From positions 1-38,344 of the IMG/VR virus record IMGVR_UViG_3300044911_002711: a DNA stretch of 38,344 nucleotides; one strand, 5' to 3'. Below the pieces are notes generated by a model. The model saw only the letters and a list, made by a program, of their open reading frames with translations. It ran no database searches and was not told where the DNA came from. Positions 5,582 to 13,080 of this stretch are shown here, in pieces. The stretch comes from a virus. The position numbers were made by a program, and so were the translations under genes. The stretch's first letter is position 1. Each line of letters starts with the position of its first letter.

Positions 5582-8290
5582 CTACTCAGCCCCCGCCAGT
5601 GGCAGCGATACGGCCCTGGAGCTGCCGCTCATCCCCTTGAACCGGACCTTGCCGGGTTTCTGGGCGCCGTGAATGCGGGCGAGCACTGTGGGCCAGCTGT
5701 GAGCCCAAGGAGTGTCCGCCAGGATCCGCTGAAGGCCGATGGCCGTGTTCGCCACCAGAAGCCGATCGTCCATCACCCGGAGCCCGATGCGCCCGAGGTG
5801 TGACTCCGCCACTTCCGCGGGGATGTCTGCAGCCTCACGGCCTGCTCTGGCTGCCTCGACCAATTCCCAGACGGTGCGGGTCAGAACCTTCGCAGTGCTT
5901 TGAACCCTGGCGCCGGTCAGCTCAATCCGCTCGGTTTCAACCCTTACCTGGTGCTGCAGGATGTACTGCAGGCATCTCTGCTCATCCGCCTCCTCCACTT
6001 CCCGATAGGTTTGCCAGTTGTTTGAGTCGATGAGTTGCAGTGCATCCTCGTGGGTTGCGGGTCTTCCGCTGGTTAGGGACCAGGCCCCCGCCAGTAAGGT
6101 GCCGTACTGATCACCATGCCTCTGGCTGTCAAATCGATCGCCTGCGGCACGCCTGAAGGCGGCAACGGATTCGCGAATCACGCTTATGGAGCGCACGGAG
6201 CGCAGGAGCAGCCTATGGCCAAGTTCTGGCGTGATAAGGTCCAGGTCGGCACTCAATGCCTGCCAGTGAGCTTGTCGCTCTTCACGAGGCAGGTGATTAG
6301 GTGAGCGCATGGTGAGCTGAGCGAATCGAGACTGGTCTGCGCCGTGCTTGAGGGCCGTGCTGATTGAGCACAACATAAACATCGAGCGCATGGTAAATTG
6401 CTGGGCATCGCCAGCGGCGCTACCCTTGCCGATCACGCCACGGCCGGAAGATGAGGCGCCGCGTGCTAAGGCTAAAATTGCCTGGATCCGGTGCTGATCT
6501 GCCTTTTCGTTGGATTCAGCTTCATCAAAGACCACTGGCCTGGCGTCAGCTCGAAGTTTTTGCCGGATGAATGCCTCCGTTGTTGCTCCCTCCGGCCAGA
6601 TTGCCAGCTCCGCCAGTAGGGGCCCGAGAAACCGATCGAGCAGGGTTGATTTCCCGGAGCCAGCCCCGGCCGTGAGCCAGGCATGAGGGCGCCAGCTGAG
6701 GGCCCCGCAGATAGGCGCGAGGGCTGTCCAGCCGGCAAGAAGGAGCCCGCTGGCGGGAACCTCCCAGTTGAAACGGCAGGCGATGTCGATGATTCGCATG
6801 CCCTCTTGATCCGTGAGGGGGGCTAAATCTGTATCAATATCGATGGATGCAGCACGTTGATAGCTGTATTTAGTGGCGGGGGGTTGCATGATGCTATGAA
6901 CAACTCCATCGGCGATGAGCCGATCACCAAGGTGTAGAATGCAGCGCCCGCCATCCAACCAGGCACCACGCCCGCGAACCTTGTCCGGGTCATAGATGCC
7001 AACCTGCGCCTGACGGCGAAAGAGCATAGAATAAGCACTCTGAAAATTCACGCCTGTCTTCCCTGGGAAAGCATTCATCCACCACGCTTCGCTAGCAAGT
7101 TGCAGGAGCGCTGTTGACGTGTGCCCTTTGCCAGTGAACCGGAGCACTTGTCCAGTTTCGTTGGGCTGATAAAAGTAATTGTCACCATCGAATCCCAAGC
7201 AAACAAAAGGCAAGTTACCAGGGTCTGGTATGTCGGATGGCGGAGCGGGGGGAGGCCCACCAGGGGGAGGCTCCGGCTCTGGTGGGAGGATCGCCTTGAG
7301 GTTCTGCTGCAGCAGCTCCGCCACCTGCTGGCCGTTCATCCCCTGCGACCTGGCGTCGCCAAGGTCCCAGCCTGTCGGCAGGTTGGCCGGGGGGTGGAAG
7401 GCTGTGAGGGTGCAGCCGAGCGCAAGGAGTCGGCCGGCGATTTTCGCCATAGCCTGCCGGCCCTGCTCGTCCGCGTCAGGCCAGAGCACAACAGCTCGGC
7501 CCTGCAGTGGCGCCCAGTCGACGTGCCCGATACCGCCGGTGCCTCCGTACCAGCAGGCGGCAACGTGATCGGGGAACAGCGCGGCAGCTGCATTGGCTGA
7601 CGGCTCACCCTCGACTAGGAGCACCGGTGCGTCGGGCCGTTCGAGCAGGTCCGGCAGGCGGTAGAGGGGCCTAGGGCTAGGCCACTCGGAGCTGAATGGA
7701 TCAGCGTTCGGCCCGCGGGAACGGGGGTAGTGCCAGCGGCCATCGAGCCAGGTCCTGTGGATCAGGGTTTTTCCGGGTTTGGCGCCGGGGGTCTTGGGCG
7801 GCAGGGGAATGCGCTGCACCCAGAACCAGGGGTTTGCGCGATCGGGCCCGTAGGGGTACTGCTCAGTGGCGCTGCCCAGCGCTGGCGGTGGTGTGCCCGG
7901 CGGCGGGATGTCGGGTATGCGGTGCGGCCTGGCCTTGCGCTTGGGCTGAGCAGCTGCGGGCGGAGCTGGTGCGGCGGTGCCAAGCCAGCCATCGACGTGG
8001 CGTAGTGCTGTTGCGGTGTCCCAGCCGCGAAGTCGCTGGAGGAGATCGAGGCCCGAGCCGCCGCCTCCGGTGCGGGTGATGCCGCCGCAGTGACTGCAGT
8101 GCCAGCCGCCGCTGACGGTGTCCTTCTTGTAATCCCAGCGAAACCGCGTTGTGCCCGCGTCACCGGTGAGCACGAGACACGACGGGCAGGGGCCTTCCCT
8201 GTCGCACAGCTGATCCTGTGTGATGCCCCCCAGGGCACAGAGGATCTCCTCCCACCGACCGGCGGCGGCCTGGAGCGTCGGGGATGGCAT
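5582..8290 (-). CDS. Bifunctional primase-helicase (zinc finger, TOPRIM, P-loop ATPase)
   Basis: 902-residue replication protein. Order of domains: a zinc-binding pair (CPSC at 35-38, CSHC at 65-68); a TOPRIM domain with LLVEGEPSA (about 224-232, catalytic Glu) and WPDADE (about 270-275); a Pro-rich linker (about 335-355); and a C-terminal ATPase with Walker A TAGAGSGKST (about 540-549) and Walker B PVVFDEAE (about 585-592). TOPRIM plus zinc finger indicates DnaG-like primase activity and the ATPase is the likely replicative helicase. The ATG overlaps the stop of the upstream RHH gene (TGATG), so the two are co-translated. The adjacent iteron region is the probable template. The helicase part is not an obvious DnaB; it looks more like the ATPase of large phage/plasmid primase proteins. 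Confidence 0.88.
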   Translation of the reverse strand: MPSPTLQAAAGRWEEILCALGGITQDQLCDREGPCPSCLVLTGDAGTTRFRWDYKKDTVSGGWHCSHCGGITRTGGGGSGLDLLQRLRGWDTATALRHVDGWLGTAAPAPPAAAQPKRKARPHRIPDIPPPGTPPPALGSATEQYPYGPDRANPWFWVQRIPLPPKTPGAKPGKTLIHRTWLDGRWHYPRSRGPNADPFSSEWPSPRPLYRLPDLLERPDAPVLLVEGEPSANAAAALFPDHVAACWYGGTGGIGHVDWAPLQGRAVVLWPDADEQGRQAMAKIAGRLLALGCTLTAFHPPANLPTGWDLGDARSQGMNGQQVAELLQQNLKAILPPEPEPPPGGPPPAPPSDIPDPGNLPFVCLGFDGDNYFYQPNETGQVLRFTGKGHTSTALLQLASEAWWMNAFPGKTGVNFQSAYSMLFRRQAQVGIYDPDKVRGRGAWLDGGRCILHLGDRLIADGVVHSIMQPPATKYSYQRAASIDIDTDLAPLTDQEGMRIIDIACRFNWEVPASGLLLAGWTALAPICGALSWRPHAWLTAGAGSGKSTLLDRFLGPLLAELAIWPEGATTEAFIRQKLRADARPVVFDEAESNEKADQHRIQAILALARGASSSGRGVIGKGSAAGDAQQFTMRSMFMLCSISTALKHGADQSRFAQLTMRSPNHLPREERQAHWQALSADLDLITPELGHRLLLRSVRSISVIRESVAAFRRAAGDRFDSQRHGDQYGTLLAGAWSLTSGRPATHEDALQLIDSNNWQTYREVEEADEQRCLQYILQHQVRVETERIELTGARVQSTAKVLTRTVWELVEAARAGREAADIPAEVAESHLGRIGLRVMDDRLLVANTAIGLQRILADTPWAHSWPTVLARIHGAQKPGKVRFKGMSGSSRAVSLPLAGAE

Positions 8291-8622
8291 CAGGATTTCT
8301 GGCTGGCGGCCCAGATCAGCGCCCGGATGTAGGCGGGTCGCTTCCAGTCAAGGGCGGCGGCGCGGCGATCGAGTTCAGCGAGCCAGTCGCTTCGGATTTC
8401 CAAACCGATATAGAAGAACGGCGGCGGCAGGGTCGGCGGTTCAGGGGGGTGCCCGGGGGCCTCGATGCCTTGGAGGATGATGTTCCGCAGGACGCCCGCC
8501 CGTTTCTGGTGGTGAGCCGCGGCCTGCTTGTCCAACCAGGTGACCCATTGCGAGGGCGTGAGGACGTTGATTCTCTGCGTGGGCCTGGGGTCCTGATCCT
8601 GGGGGCTGCTACTGACTGGCAT
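8290..8622 (-). CDS. Tandem ribbon-helix-helix regulator (fused dimer)
   Basis: 110 residues made of two similar RHH-like units. The first (about 17-53) reads QRINVLTPSQWVTWLDKQAA then a second helix AGVLRNIILQGI. The second (about 70-107) reads FYIGLEIRSDWLAELDRRAA then PAYIRALIWAA. A Pro-rich linker (54-69) joins them. RHH proteins normally work as homodimers whose paired strands enter the major groove, so this gene appears to encode both halves in one chain. It is the first gene of the primase operon and its promoter faces a second promoter across a GTAC-repeat operator, which suggests autoregulation. Function is inferred from fold pattern and position. Confidence 0.7.
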   Translation of the reverse strand: MPVSSSPQDQDPRPTQRINVLTPSQWVTWLDKQAAAHHQKRAGVLRNIILQGIEAPGHPPEPPTLPPPFFYIGLEIRSDWLAELDRRAAALDWKRPAYIRALIWAASQKS

Positions 8623-8653
8623 GGGCGTGGTGGGGTCTCGGGAGCGCGATCCG

Positions 8654-8659
8654 ATCGTA
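8654..8659 (-). promoter_or_regulatory. Candidate -10 for the RHH/primase operon
   Basis: TACGAT on the minus strand, 32 nt upstream of the RHH start codon. It lacks the TG extension of the other phage promoters and overlaps the first GTAC half-site of the divergent operator. No convincing -35 is seen. Confidence 0.4.
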
Positions 8660-8690
8660 CCCTAGGCGGTACGGTTTCCGTATGGTACGC
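8656..8690. promoter_or_regulatory. Divergent operator with three GGTAC half-sites
   Basis: GTAC cores at 8657, 8669 and 8685. The first is in inverted orientation to the second (GTACC-6-GGTAC), and the third repeats the second. An ACGG-TTT-CCGT dyad lies at 8671-8681. The sites overlap both divergent -10 elements. The adjacent RHH protein is the obvious candidate ligand; this is inference. Confidence 0.5.
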
Positions 8691-8705
8691 TCAGTCTGCC
8701 ACCGC
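8683..8705 (+). promoter_or_regulatory. Phage extended -10 promoter P1
   Basis: TGGTACGCT, six bases, then GCCACCGC (8698). This is the same spacing as the promoters at 15165, 17612 and 27702: TGnTAnnnT-N6-GCCAC. It would start the plus-strand helicase operon at about 8698. Confidence 0.55.
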
Positions 8706-8725
8706 GCCCCACCGCCTCCGCGACG

Positions 8726-9001
8726 ATGCCAGCCCCGTGCCGCCCGGCGGGATTCAGCAGGCTACTCGTCATTTTGTGGACCCGTCGAGGTCTGCCGTTG
8801 GGCGAAAACGAACATGAGGACGACAGTAAGGGGGTGGGTTGGTGGTTTCCAATTGAGTCGCGCACCACCATGACAACAGCATTTGAACGGCGCATTGAAA
8901 GCCTCAACCGCCACGGCCCACGCTGGGCGCCCCACATTGTGGATGTCATTGACACGGCGAAGGCGGCTTTCCTTGGTCGGCGCGAGGCTGGCAACCCATG
9001 A
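8726..9001 (+). CDS. Small hypothetical protein, first gene of helicase operon
   Basis: 91 residues if started at ATG 8726, 28 nt after the predicted transcript start, similar to other genes of this promoter class. A shorter 43-residue form from ATG 8870 is equally possible: it follows a CA-rich CACCACC leader and contains the more natural-looking part (MTTAFERRIESLNRHGPRWA to the end). No domain is recognised. The C-terminal part is helical with mixed charge. Its stop overlaps the next start (ATGA). Confidence 0.55.
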   Translation: MPAPCRPAGFSRLLVILWTRRGLPLGENEHEDDSKGVGWWFPIESRTTMTTAFERRIESLNRHGPRWAPHIVDVIDTAKAAFLGRREAGNP

Positions 9002-9261
9002 CCACCCCAACCCCCATCCCCCCGCACATCGAGCTGCGGATGCGCCAATGCGGCGAAACAGTTTGGAATGCCACCTACGCCAGTGATCCGGACATCACCC
9101 CGCGAAGGGCATTCGCGGAAGGCTTCTACATTGCCCTCTCCTTAGGTGTGCGGGTCTCCGCAAAGCAGTGGCTGGAGCTGATGATCTGGCGTGGGCTGGC
9201 ATTCTCCATGTTGATCGGCCTGGCGGTGGCGGCGGCTGTCGTCGGAGTGCTCAGCCGGTGA
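8998..9261 (+). CDS. Small membrane-anchored hypothetical protein
   Basis: 87 residues, soluble N-terminus then one strong C-terminal transmembrane helix (about residues 66-86, LAFSMLIGLAVAAAVVGVL). It overlaps the upstream gene by ATGA and the helicase start by GTGA. A tail-anchored early phage protein; role unknown. Confidence 0.7.
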   Translation: MTTPTPIPPHIELRMRQCGETVWNATYASDPDITPRRAFAEGFYIALSLGVRVSAKQWLELMIWRGLAFSMLIGLAVAAAVVGVLSR

Positions 9262-10598
9262 CCCCCGCCCTTACCCTCCGCCCCCGCCAAGTGAAGGCCC
9301 TGTGTGACGTTCAGCACGCCTATAGGCAGGGCTTCCGCGCCCCGATCCTGGTGGCGCCCACAGGGTTCGGCAAGACGGCCACCGCCACGGAAATCGTCCG
9401 ACGCGCCATCGCCAAGGGAAAGCGCGTCTGGTTCCTTGCCCACCTGGAGGAGATCCTTGACGACACTGCCGAGAGGCTCTTGAAGGCGGGGATCAATTTC
9501 GGCTGGATTCGCTCGGGCCGACCCATGGATTTCACCTGGCCCGTGCAGGTGGTCATGGTCAAGACAGCCGCAAGTGCCATCGGCAGGCGGAACCTGCCCC
9601 GGCCCGATCTGATCATCATCGACGAATGCCACCTAGCTGTGGCGGACACGTATGTGAAGGTCATCAACGCCATGGGCTGTCCCCTGCTGCTTGGCCTGAC
9701 CGGCACCCCCCAGCGGTTGGACAACCGCGGGCTGATTGAGGTTTTCGACCACCTGGTGCTGACCTGCTCCACCTTGGAACTAATGGAGGAGGGCCTATTG
9801 GCCAAGGTGCGCCTGTTCAATCCGAACCTGGCGAGCATCTCGAAGGACGGGACTTTCGCGGTTGGCGATGCCCTCTCCCACTGGAAGCAACACTGCACCG
9901 GCCGGCGAGGCGTGGCATTCTGTATGAACACCGCTCACGCCCAGGGGGTTGCTGACCAGTGGAAAAGCGCCGGCTATCGGGCGATGGCAGTCCATTGCCG
10001 CAGCAAGAAGGAGGACCGGAAGGAGGCCATCTGGGGTCTGCGGTCCGGCAGGCTTGACCTGGTGGCTTGCGCGAAGCTCTGGATCGCCGGGGTGGACGTG
10101 CCGGAGATCGACGCGGTGCTGTGGCTGCGCAAGACCGCCAGCCTGGTGGACTGGCTGCAGGGCAATGGCCGAGGGATGCGAATTGCACCCGGCAAGGAAG
10201 ACCTGATCATCCTCGACCACGTTGGGAACTCGGACCCGAGCCGCTTGGATCACCCCCTGATAGAGCGCGAGTGGAGCCTCGACGGCCACGCCAAGAAGTC
10301 TCGCGAAGCCTCCCTCTCGCTCAAAGTGTGCCCTGGTTGCTTCAACGTGGTTGAGAGCCGCAAGCCAAGGTGCCCACATTGCGGCCATGAATTTGTGGCG
10401 GAGCGCCGCGAACTGGAACACATCGAGGGCGAGCTGGTGGAGGTGGAGATGCAGCGCCGCCGTGAACGCCGCCGCGAGCAGGGTGAGGCGCAGACGCTGG
10501 AGGATCTGGTGCAGCTCGGGAAGCAGCGCGGGATGAAGAACCCCCGCGGCTGGGCTCAGCATGTGCTGGCGGCGCGGCTGGCGAGGGTGGGGGGATGA
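9258..10598 (+). CDS. SF2 DEAD/DEAH-type helicase with zinc ribbon
   Basis: 446 residues from a GTG start that overlaps the previous stop (GTGA); longer upstream starts would cover the previous gene. Motifs: Walker A APTGFGKT (about 33-40), motif II DECH (about 122-125), motif III-like TGTPQR (about 148-153) and motif VI-like QGNGRGMR in the second RecA lobe. A C-terminal zinc ribbon (CPGC then CPHCGH) is followed by a long Arg/Glu-rich helix. This layout matches phage helicases that restart or unwind DNA during replication/recombination. It is the core of the plus-strand early operon. Confidence 0.92.
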   Translation: MTPALTLRPRQVKALCDVQHAYRQGFRAPILVAPTGFGKTATATEIVRRAIAKGKRVWFLAHLEEILDDTAERLLKAGINFGWIRSGRPMDFTWPVQVVMVKTAASAIGRRNLPRPDLIIIDECHLAVADTYVKVINAMGCPLLLGLTGTPQRLDNRGLIEVFDHLVLTCSTLELMEEGLLAKVRLFNPNLASISKDGTFAVGDALSHWKQHCTGRRGVAFCMNTAHAQGVADQWKSAGYRAMAVHCRSKKEDRKEAIWGLRSGRLDLVACAKLWIAGVDVPEIDAVLWLRKTASLVDWLQGNGRGMRIAPGKEDLIILDHVGNSDPSRLDHPLIEREWSLDGHAKKSREASLSLKVCPGCFNVVESRKPRCPHCGHEFVAERRELEHIEGELVEVEMQRRRERRREQGEAQTLEDLVQLGKQRGMKNPRGWAQHVLAARLARVGG

Positions 10599-10780
10599 GC
10601 GAGCGGCTGCCCTGGCTGCTCATCAACCGCGACACCGGCACGATCCGCTACGCGGTGGTGGCGAGGGAGGAGGAGATTGCGGCGGTAAACGCCCGCCTGG
10701 CTGCGTCTGGTTCCCGCCTGGAGTACGTGTCCCCCTCGGACTTGCGGCGCATACTGGCGCGACTGACCGGTCACGCGTGA
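10595..10780 (+). CDS. Small hypothetical protein
   Basis: 61 residues, overlapping the helicase stop by ATGA. It starts with WLLINRDTGTIRYAVV, a short beta-rich stretch, then a charged helix (EEEIAAVNARLAAS). No family recognised. Its 3' end carries an overlapping palindrome that may be an operator. Confidence 0.65.
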   Translation: MSERLPWLLINRDTGTIRYAVVAREEEIAAVNARLAASGSRLEYVSPSDLRRILARLTGHA

Positions 10781-10781
10781 C
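10764..10781. promoter_or_regulatory. Overlapping palindromes, candidate operator
   Basis: TGACCGGTCA (10764-10773) overlaps GTCACGCGTGAC (10770-10781), giving three TGAC/GTCA half-sites in 18 bases. They span the stop codon of the 61-residue gene, about 50 nt upstream of the next candidate promoter. The binding protein is unknown. Confidence 0.4.
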
Positions 10782-10827
10782 AGTTTGTGAACAGACCACG
10801 CGAAGGGTCGCCAGCCTGTGCGCCAGT

Positions 10828-10836
10828 TGTTACAGT
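10828..10836 (+). promoter_or_regulatory. Extended -10 promoter candidate P2
   Basis: TGTTACAGT matches TGnTAnnnT. A GCCACACC block is present but 27 nt downstream (10863) rather than 7, with a small TCGGG/CCCGA hairpin between. It would serve the small-gene cluster starting at 10885. Confidence 0.45.
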
Positions 10837-10884
10837 ATGGAAGTCGGGGCGAGAGACCCGATGCCACACCGCAAACCACCAGTC

Positions 10885-11076
10885 ATGACCCACACCCTCT
10901 CCGACGGCTGCCAAACGTTCTCCTTCACCCCTAATCAATCCGGTATCAGCGTGCTTCGTCAAGCGCTAAACGGCCGCACTGGCCGCTGGCAGGTCACTGG
11001 CACCTTTCAGATGAGCCGCACCGAAGCGCGCGCCTTCCGGTCCGACCTGACCAAGGACGGCGCCCGCCGCGTCTGA
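10885..11076 (+). CDS. Small hypothetical protein
   Basis: 63 residues from ATG 10885 after a CA-rich leader without a Shine-Dalgarno sequence. It contains GRWQVTGTFQMSRTEARAF; the MSRTEAR helix resembles MTETEAR in the next gene, so the two may be distant paralogues. Function unknown. Confidence 0.65.
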   Translation: MTHTLSDGCQTFSFTPNQSGISVLRQALNGRTGRWQVTGTFQMSRTEARAFRSDLTKDGARRV

Positions 11077-11091
11077 CCAGCCCCACGGCCC

Positions 11092-11110
11092 GCCGGGAGC
11101 CAATCCCGGC
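11092..11110 (+). repeat. Conserved intergenic hairpin, copy 1
   Basis: Stem GCCGGGA/TCCCGGC with loop GCCAA, 29 nt upstream of ATG 11140. Relative to the other copies an extra G is matched by an extra C, so pairing is kept. Confidence 0.75.
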
Positions 11111-11139
11111 AACACCACGCCACACCGCCACCGCCAGCC

Positions 11140-11325
11140 ATGAGCAGCAGCAGCAGCAGCACCGATCCTTCCAGGCCCTGCGGTCGCTCCATTCGCTTCA
11201 ACCACCGTACCGGCATGTGGACCGGCTATTCGTGGGAACGGGTTACCTGTTTTCAAGTTGACAGCTGGCCAATTACTGACGACATGACCGAAACGGAAGC
11301 CCGCCATTGGCTGGCTAATGGCTAA
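11140..11325 (+). CDS. Small hypothetical protein with Ser-run N-terminus
   Basis: 61 residues. The start codon is followed by six AGC codons (11143-11160), a microsatellite encoding Ser. The body (RFNHRTGMWTGYSW then MTETEARHWLANG) resembles the previous gene in layout. No Shine-Dalgarno; the hairpin copy 1 lies upstream. Confidence 0.6.
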   Translation: MSSSSSSTDPSRPCGRSIRFNHRTGMWTGYSWERVTCFQVDSWPITDDMTETEARHWLANG

Positions 11326-11338
11326 TTTTTCCAGGCCC

Positions 11339-11355
11339 GCCGGAGCCTATCCGGC
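11339..11355 (+). repeat. Conserved intergenic hairpin, copy 2
   Basis: Stem GCCGGA/TCCGGC, loop GCCTA, 28 nt upstream of ATG 11384, following the stop of the previous gene. Confidence 0.75.
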
Positions 11356-11383
11356 CTACCCACCCATCACCCCATCCCACGCC

Positions 11384-11638
11384 ATGAATAGCTACACCCC
11401 CTCCGAGATGGACATCCTGCGTCATTCTGCGGCAAGATACACGGGCACTGCTCTTCCCGATTCGATTGATGACAAACTGAGCCTCTGCTTGAAAAGGTTT
11501 CATGTTCTGCGTGACAGAAATGGTCAAGTTGCCGGATTTGGCCGAGAAGGATTCGTTTTAACCCCGTCCCGCTGGGGTCTTTATACATGGGGGGAAGAGC
11601 ATAAGCGCCAGGCTCATATCAATGAAGGGCAGGCCTGA
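11384..11638 (+). CDS. Small hypothetical protein
   Basis: 84 residues from ATG 11384, chosen over an upstream ATG (11318) that would translate the hairpin. Starts MNSYTPSEMDILRHSA; the C-terminal half is beta/aromatic-rich (GFVLTPSRWGLYTWG). No family recognised. Confidence 0.65.
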   Translation: MNSYTPSEMDILRHSAARYTGTALPDSIDDKLSLCLKRFHVLRDRNGQVAGFGREGFVLTPSRWGLYTWGEEHKRQAHINEGQA

Positions 11639-11652
11639 CCCCACTCCGGCCC

Positions 11653-11669
11653 GCCGGAGCCTATCCGGC
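11653..11669 (+). repeat. Conserved intergenic hairpin, copy 3
   Basis: Stem GCCGGA/TCCGGC, loop GCCTA, 24 nt upstream of ATG 11694, inside a shared TGACCCCAC...GGCCC context. Confidence 0.75.
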
Positions 11670-11693
11670 ACCTTCCCCCATTGCAATTGCACA

Positions 11694-11915
11694 ATGACCA
11701 ATCAACTTCGCCGGGCTTACTACAGCCCTTCGTTTGCGAAACTTTACGGATCCAGTATCTACCGCGGAGCGGATGGATCAGAGATTGAAGTTACATGCGT
11801 GGAACGCGAAAGCACCGGTATATATAAATGGCAAGATCAAGTGCCCGTAGGCCCGGTGATTGAATGGATTCGCAAAGGGCAGACAGGCAGCAATCCTCTC
11901 CCTCGTCTGCAATAA
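11694..11915 (+). CDS. Small hypothetical protein
   Basis: 73 residues, start after hairpin copy 3. Aromatic/basic N-terminus (RRAYYSPSFAKLYG) and a short beta region. Locally lower GC than neighbours. Function unknown. Confidence 0.65.
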   Translation: MTNQLRRAYYSPSFAKLYGSSIYRGADGSEIEVTCVERESTGIYKWQDQVPVGPVIEWIRKGQTGSNPLPRLQ

Positions 11916-11940
11916 AGATTCCCACTTGACCCCACGGCCC

Positions 11941-11957
11941 GCCGGAGCTTATCCGGC
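11941..11957 (+). repeat. Conserved intergenic hairpin, copy 4
   Basis: Stem GCCGGA/TCCGGC, loop GCTTA, 24 nt upstream of ATG 11982. Confidence 0.75.
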
Positions 11958-11981
11958 AACCGTCCCACCCGCTCTCCAGCT

Positions 11982-12236
11982 ATGGCAACTCTCCCAACAA
12001 TTCACCTCAACGGAACCAGCGCTAAGTCGCTAGTTCGCGAGTACCGCGCTGTCTCCGATGCACTTGAAGCCGCCAGTAAAGCGCTGGAAGCCGCAACCTG
12101 CAACGCCCGCGATTTCTACCTGCAGGGAGACGATGCCTGGCAACGGGCCCGCAAAGAGCGAGAAGAGGCATTTGCCAAGCTGGCGGAAGTGCAGACATAC
12201 GCGGAAGCGTGGTTGGATCACGCCAGTCAAGCCTGA
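11982..12236 (+). CDS. Small helical hypothetical protein
   Basis: 84 residues, nearly all alpha-helical: two amphipathic helices rich in Ala/Glu (EYRAVSDALEAASKALEAAT and RARKEREEAFAKLAEVQ) that may form a helical hairpin. Start after hairpin copy 4. Function unknown. Confidence 0.7.
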   Translation: MATLPTIHLNGTSAKSLVREYRAVSDALEAASKALEAATCNARDFYLQGDDAWQRARKEREEAFAKLAEVQTYAEAWLDHASQA

Positions 12237-12262
12237 TCCTTGCTCATCTCCCCGGAGTTCCC

Positions 12263-12451
12263 GTGATTGATTTAGTTCTTGCTTTGGCTTTTGGCAGCCT
12301 GCTCGGCAGCCTGCTCGGCATCGCGGTCGTCCGTGGTGACGACTGGATCCAGCGCGGCCACGGCCACGGCGGCACCACCACGCCGAAGCCGCCGATCATC
12401 CCGAATCCACAGTTCCCTCCGTCCCGGGCGATTCCCGGAGAAACCTTATGA
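12263..12451 (+). CDS. Small single-pass membrane protein
   Basis: 62 residues from GTG 12263, which has a well-placed GGAG upstream (5-nt gap). The N-terminus is one transmembrane helix (DLVLALAFGSLLGSLLGIAVV) followed by a His/Gly/Pro-rich tail. ATGA overlap with the next gene. Possibly a lysis or superinfection protein; not assignable. Confidence 0.65.
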   Translation: MIDLVLALAFGSLLGSLLGIAVVRGDDWIQRGHGHGGTTTPKPPIIPNPQFPPSRAIPGETL

Positions 12452-12687
12452 CCGCCTGGCAACTCCACACCACGGAGCCCGACACCTGGCAGGTGTTCCT
12501 GCCGTGGGGGCAGTGCGTCGCCGTAATCCGACCCCAGGCCGGCACCGATGGCCTCTGGGAGGGGGCCATCCGCCCGCGGTCAGACCAGCTCTACCCAGGC
12601 GTTAAGGTTCTCCACTGCCCCGGCAAGAAAGCAGCCATGGGCGTGATCAACCGGGAATTGCAACAGCACTGGCCGGAGGTGGCGTGA
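12448..12687 (+). CDS. Small hypothetical protein
   Basis: 79 residues starting MTAWQLHTTEPDTWQVFLPWG; a compact beta-rich domain with several Trp followed by a short helix. Coupled to both neighbours by start/stop overlaps. Function unknown. Confidence 0.7.
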   Translation: MTAWQLHTTEPDTWQVFLPWGQCVAVIRPQAGTDGLWEGAIRPRSDQLYPGVKVLHCPGKKAAMGVINRELQQHWPEVA

Positions 12688-12848
12688 TGTTCAATAACTC
12701 CCGGCTACGTCTTCTCGGCTTTTTGATTGTCATCATCCCGGTGACGATATGGACCGTTAATATTTGGACTAACCGTTGCTCGCCCACAAACTGGGCTGAG
12801 TGCCGCGCCGCGGTTTGGCGTCAAGCGCTGAACCTGCCCGAGTCCTGA
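12687..12848 (+). CDS. Tiny membrane protein
   Basis: 53 residues with an N-terminal signal-anchor (RLRLLGFLIVIIPVTIWTV) and a short outside segment holding two Cys (NRCSPTNWAEC). The start overlaps the previous stop (TGATG). The paired Cys after a signal anchor would fit a periplasmic peptide, perhaps a small spanin or inhibitor; this is speculation. Confidence 0.65.
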   Translation: MFNNSRLRLLGFLIVIIPVTIWTVNIWTNRCSPTNWAECRAAVWRQALNLPES

Positions 12849-12851
12849 CCT

Positions 12852-13070
12852 GTGCCTAACCCCTCCACTGCCCGCGTCAAGCGCCATCGGCAACGCCAGC
12901 GGGGCGAGCTACCACCGCTGGCGGTTTGCCCCTGCGGCTGCCAAATCCGTAGCGCCAAAACCTTCCCCCTGTGTTCGCGCTGCTGGCGTGGCTCGCCAGC
13001 CGGCCGAGAGGAGAACCGCCTGCGGATGCAGCGGGCCCGAAAGGCGAAATCCCCTCAGGCCAAAACCTGA
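12852..13070 (+). CDS. Small basic zinc-ribbon protein
   Basis: 72 residues from a GTG start 3 nt after the previous stop. Contains CPCGC and CSRCW, a likely zinc knuckle, with Arg/Lys-rich ends (ARVKRHRQRQRG, RMQRARKAK) suited to nucleic-acid binding. Last plus-strand gene before the convergent lysis pair. Confidence 0.65.
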   Translation: MPNPSTARVKRHRQRQRGELPPLAVCPCGCQIRSAKTFPLCSRCWRGSPAGREENRLRMQRARKAKSPQAKT

Positions 13071-13080
13071 GAGGACGATC

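Noticed and set aside
11092-11957. Hairpin copies considered as a CRISPR array
   Set aside because: Spacing is 250-310 nt with coding sequence between, and the repeats are only 17-19 nt.
13052-13070. CTCAGG/CCTGAG hairpin at the end of the zinc-ribbon gene as a terminator
   Set aside because: It lies in coding sequence, has only a 6-bp stem and no T-run on either strand.
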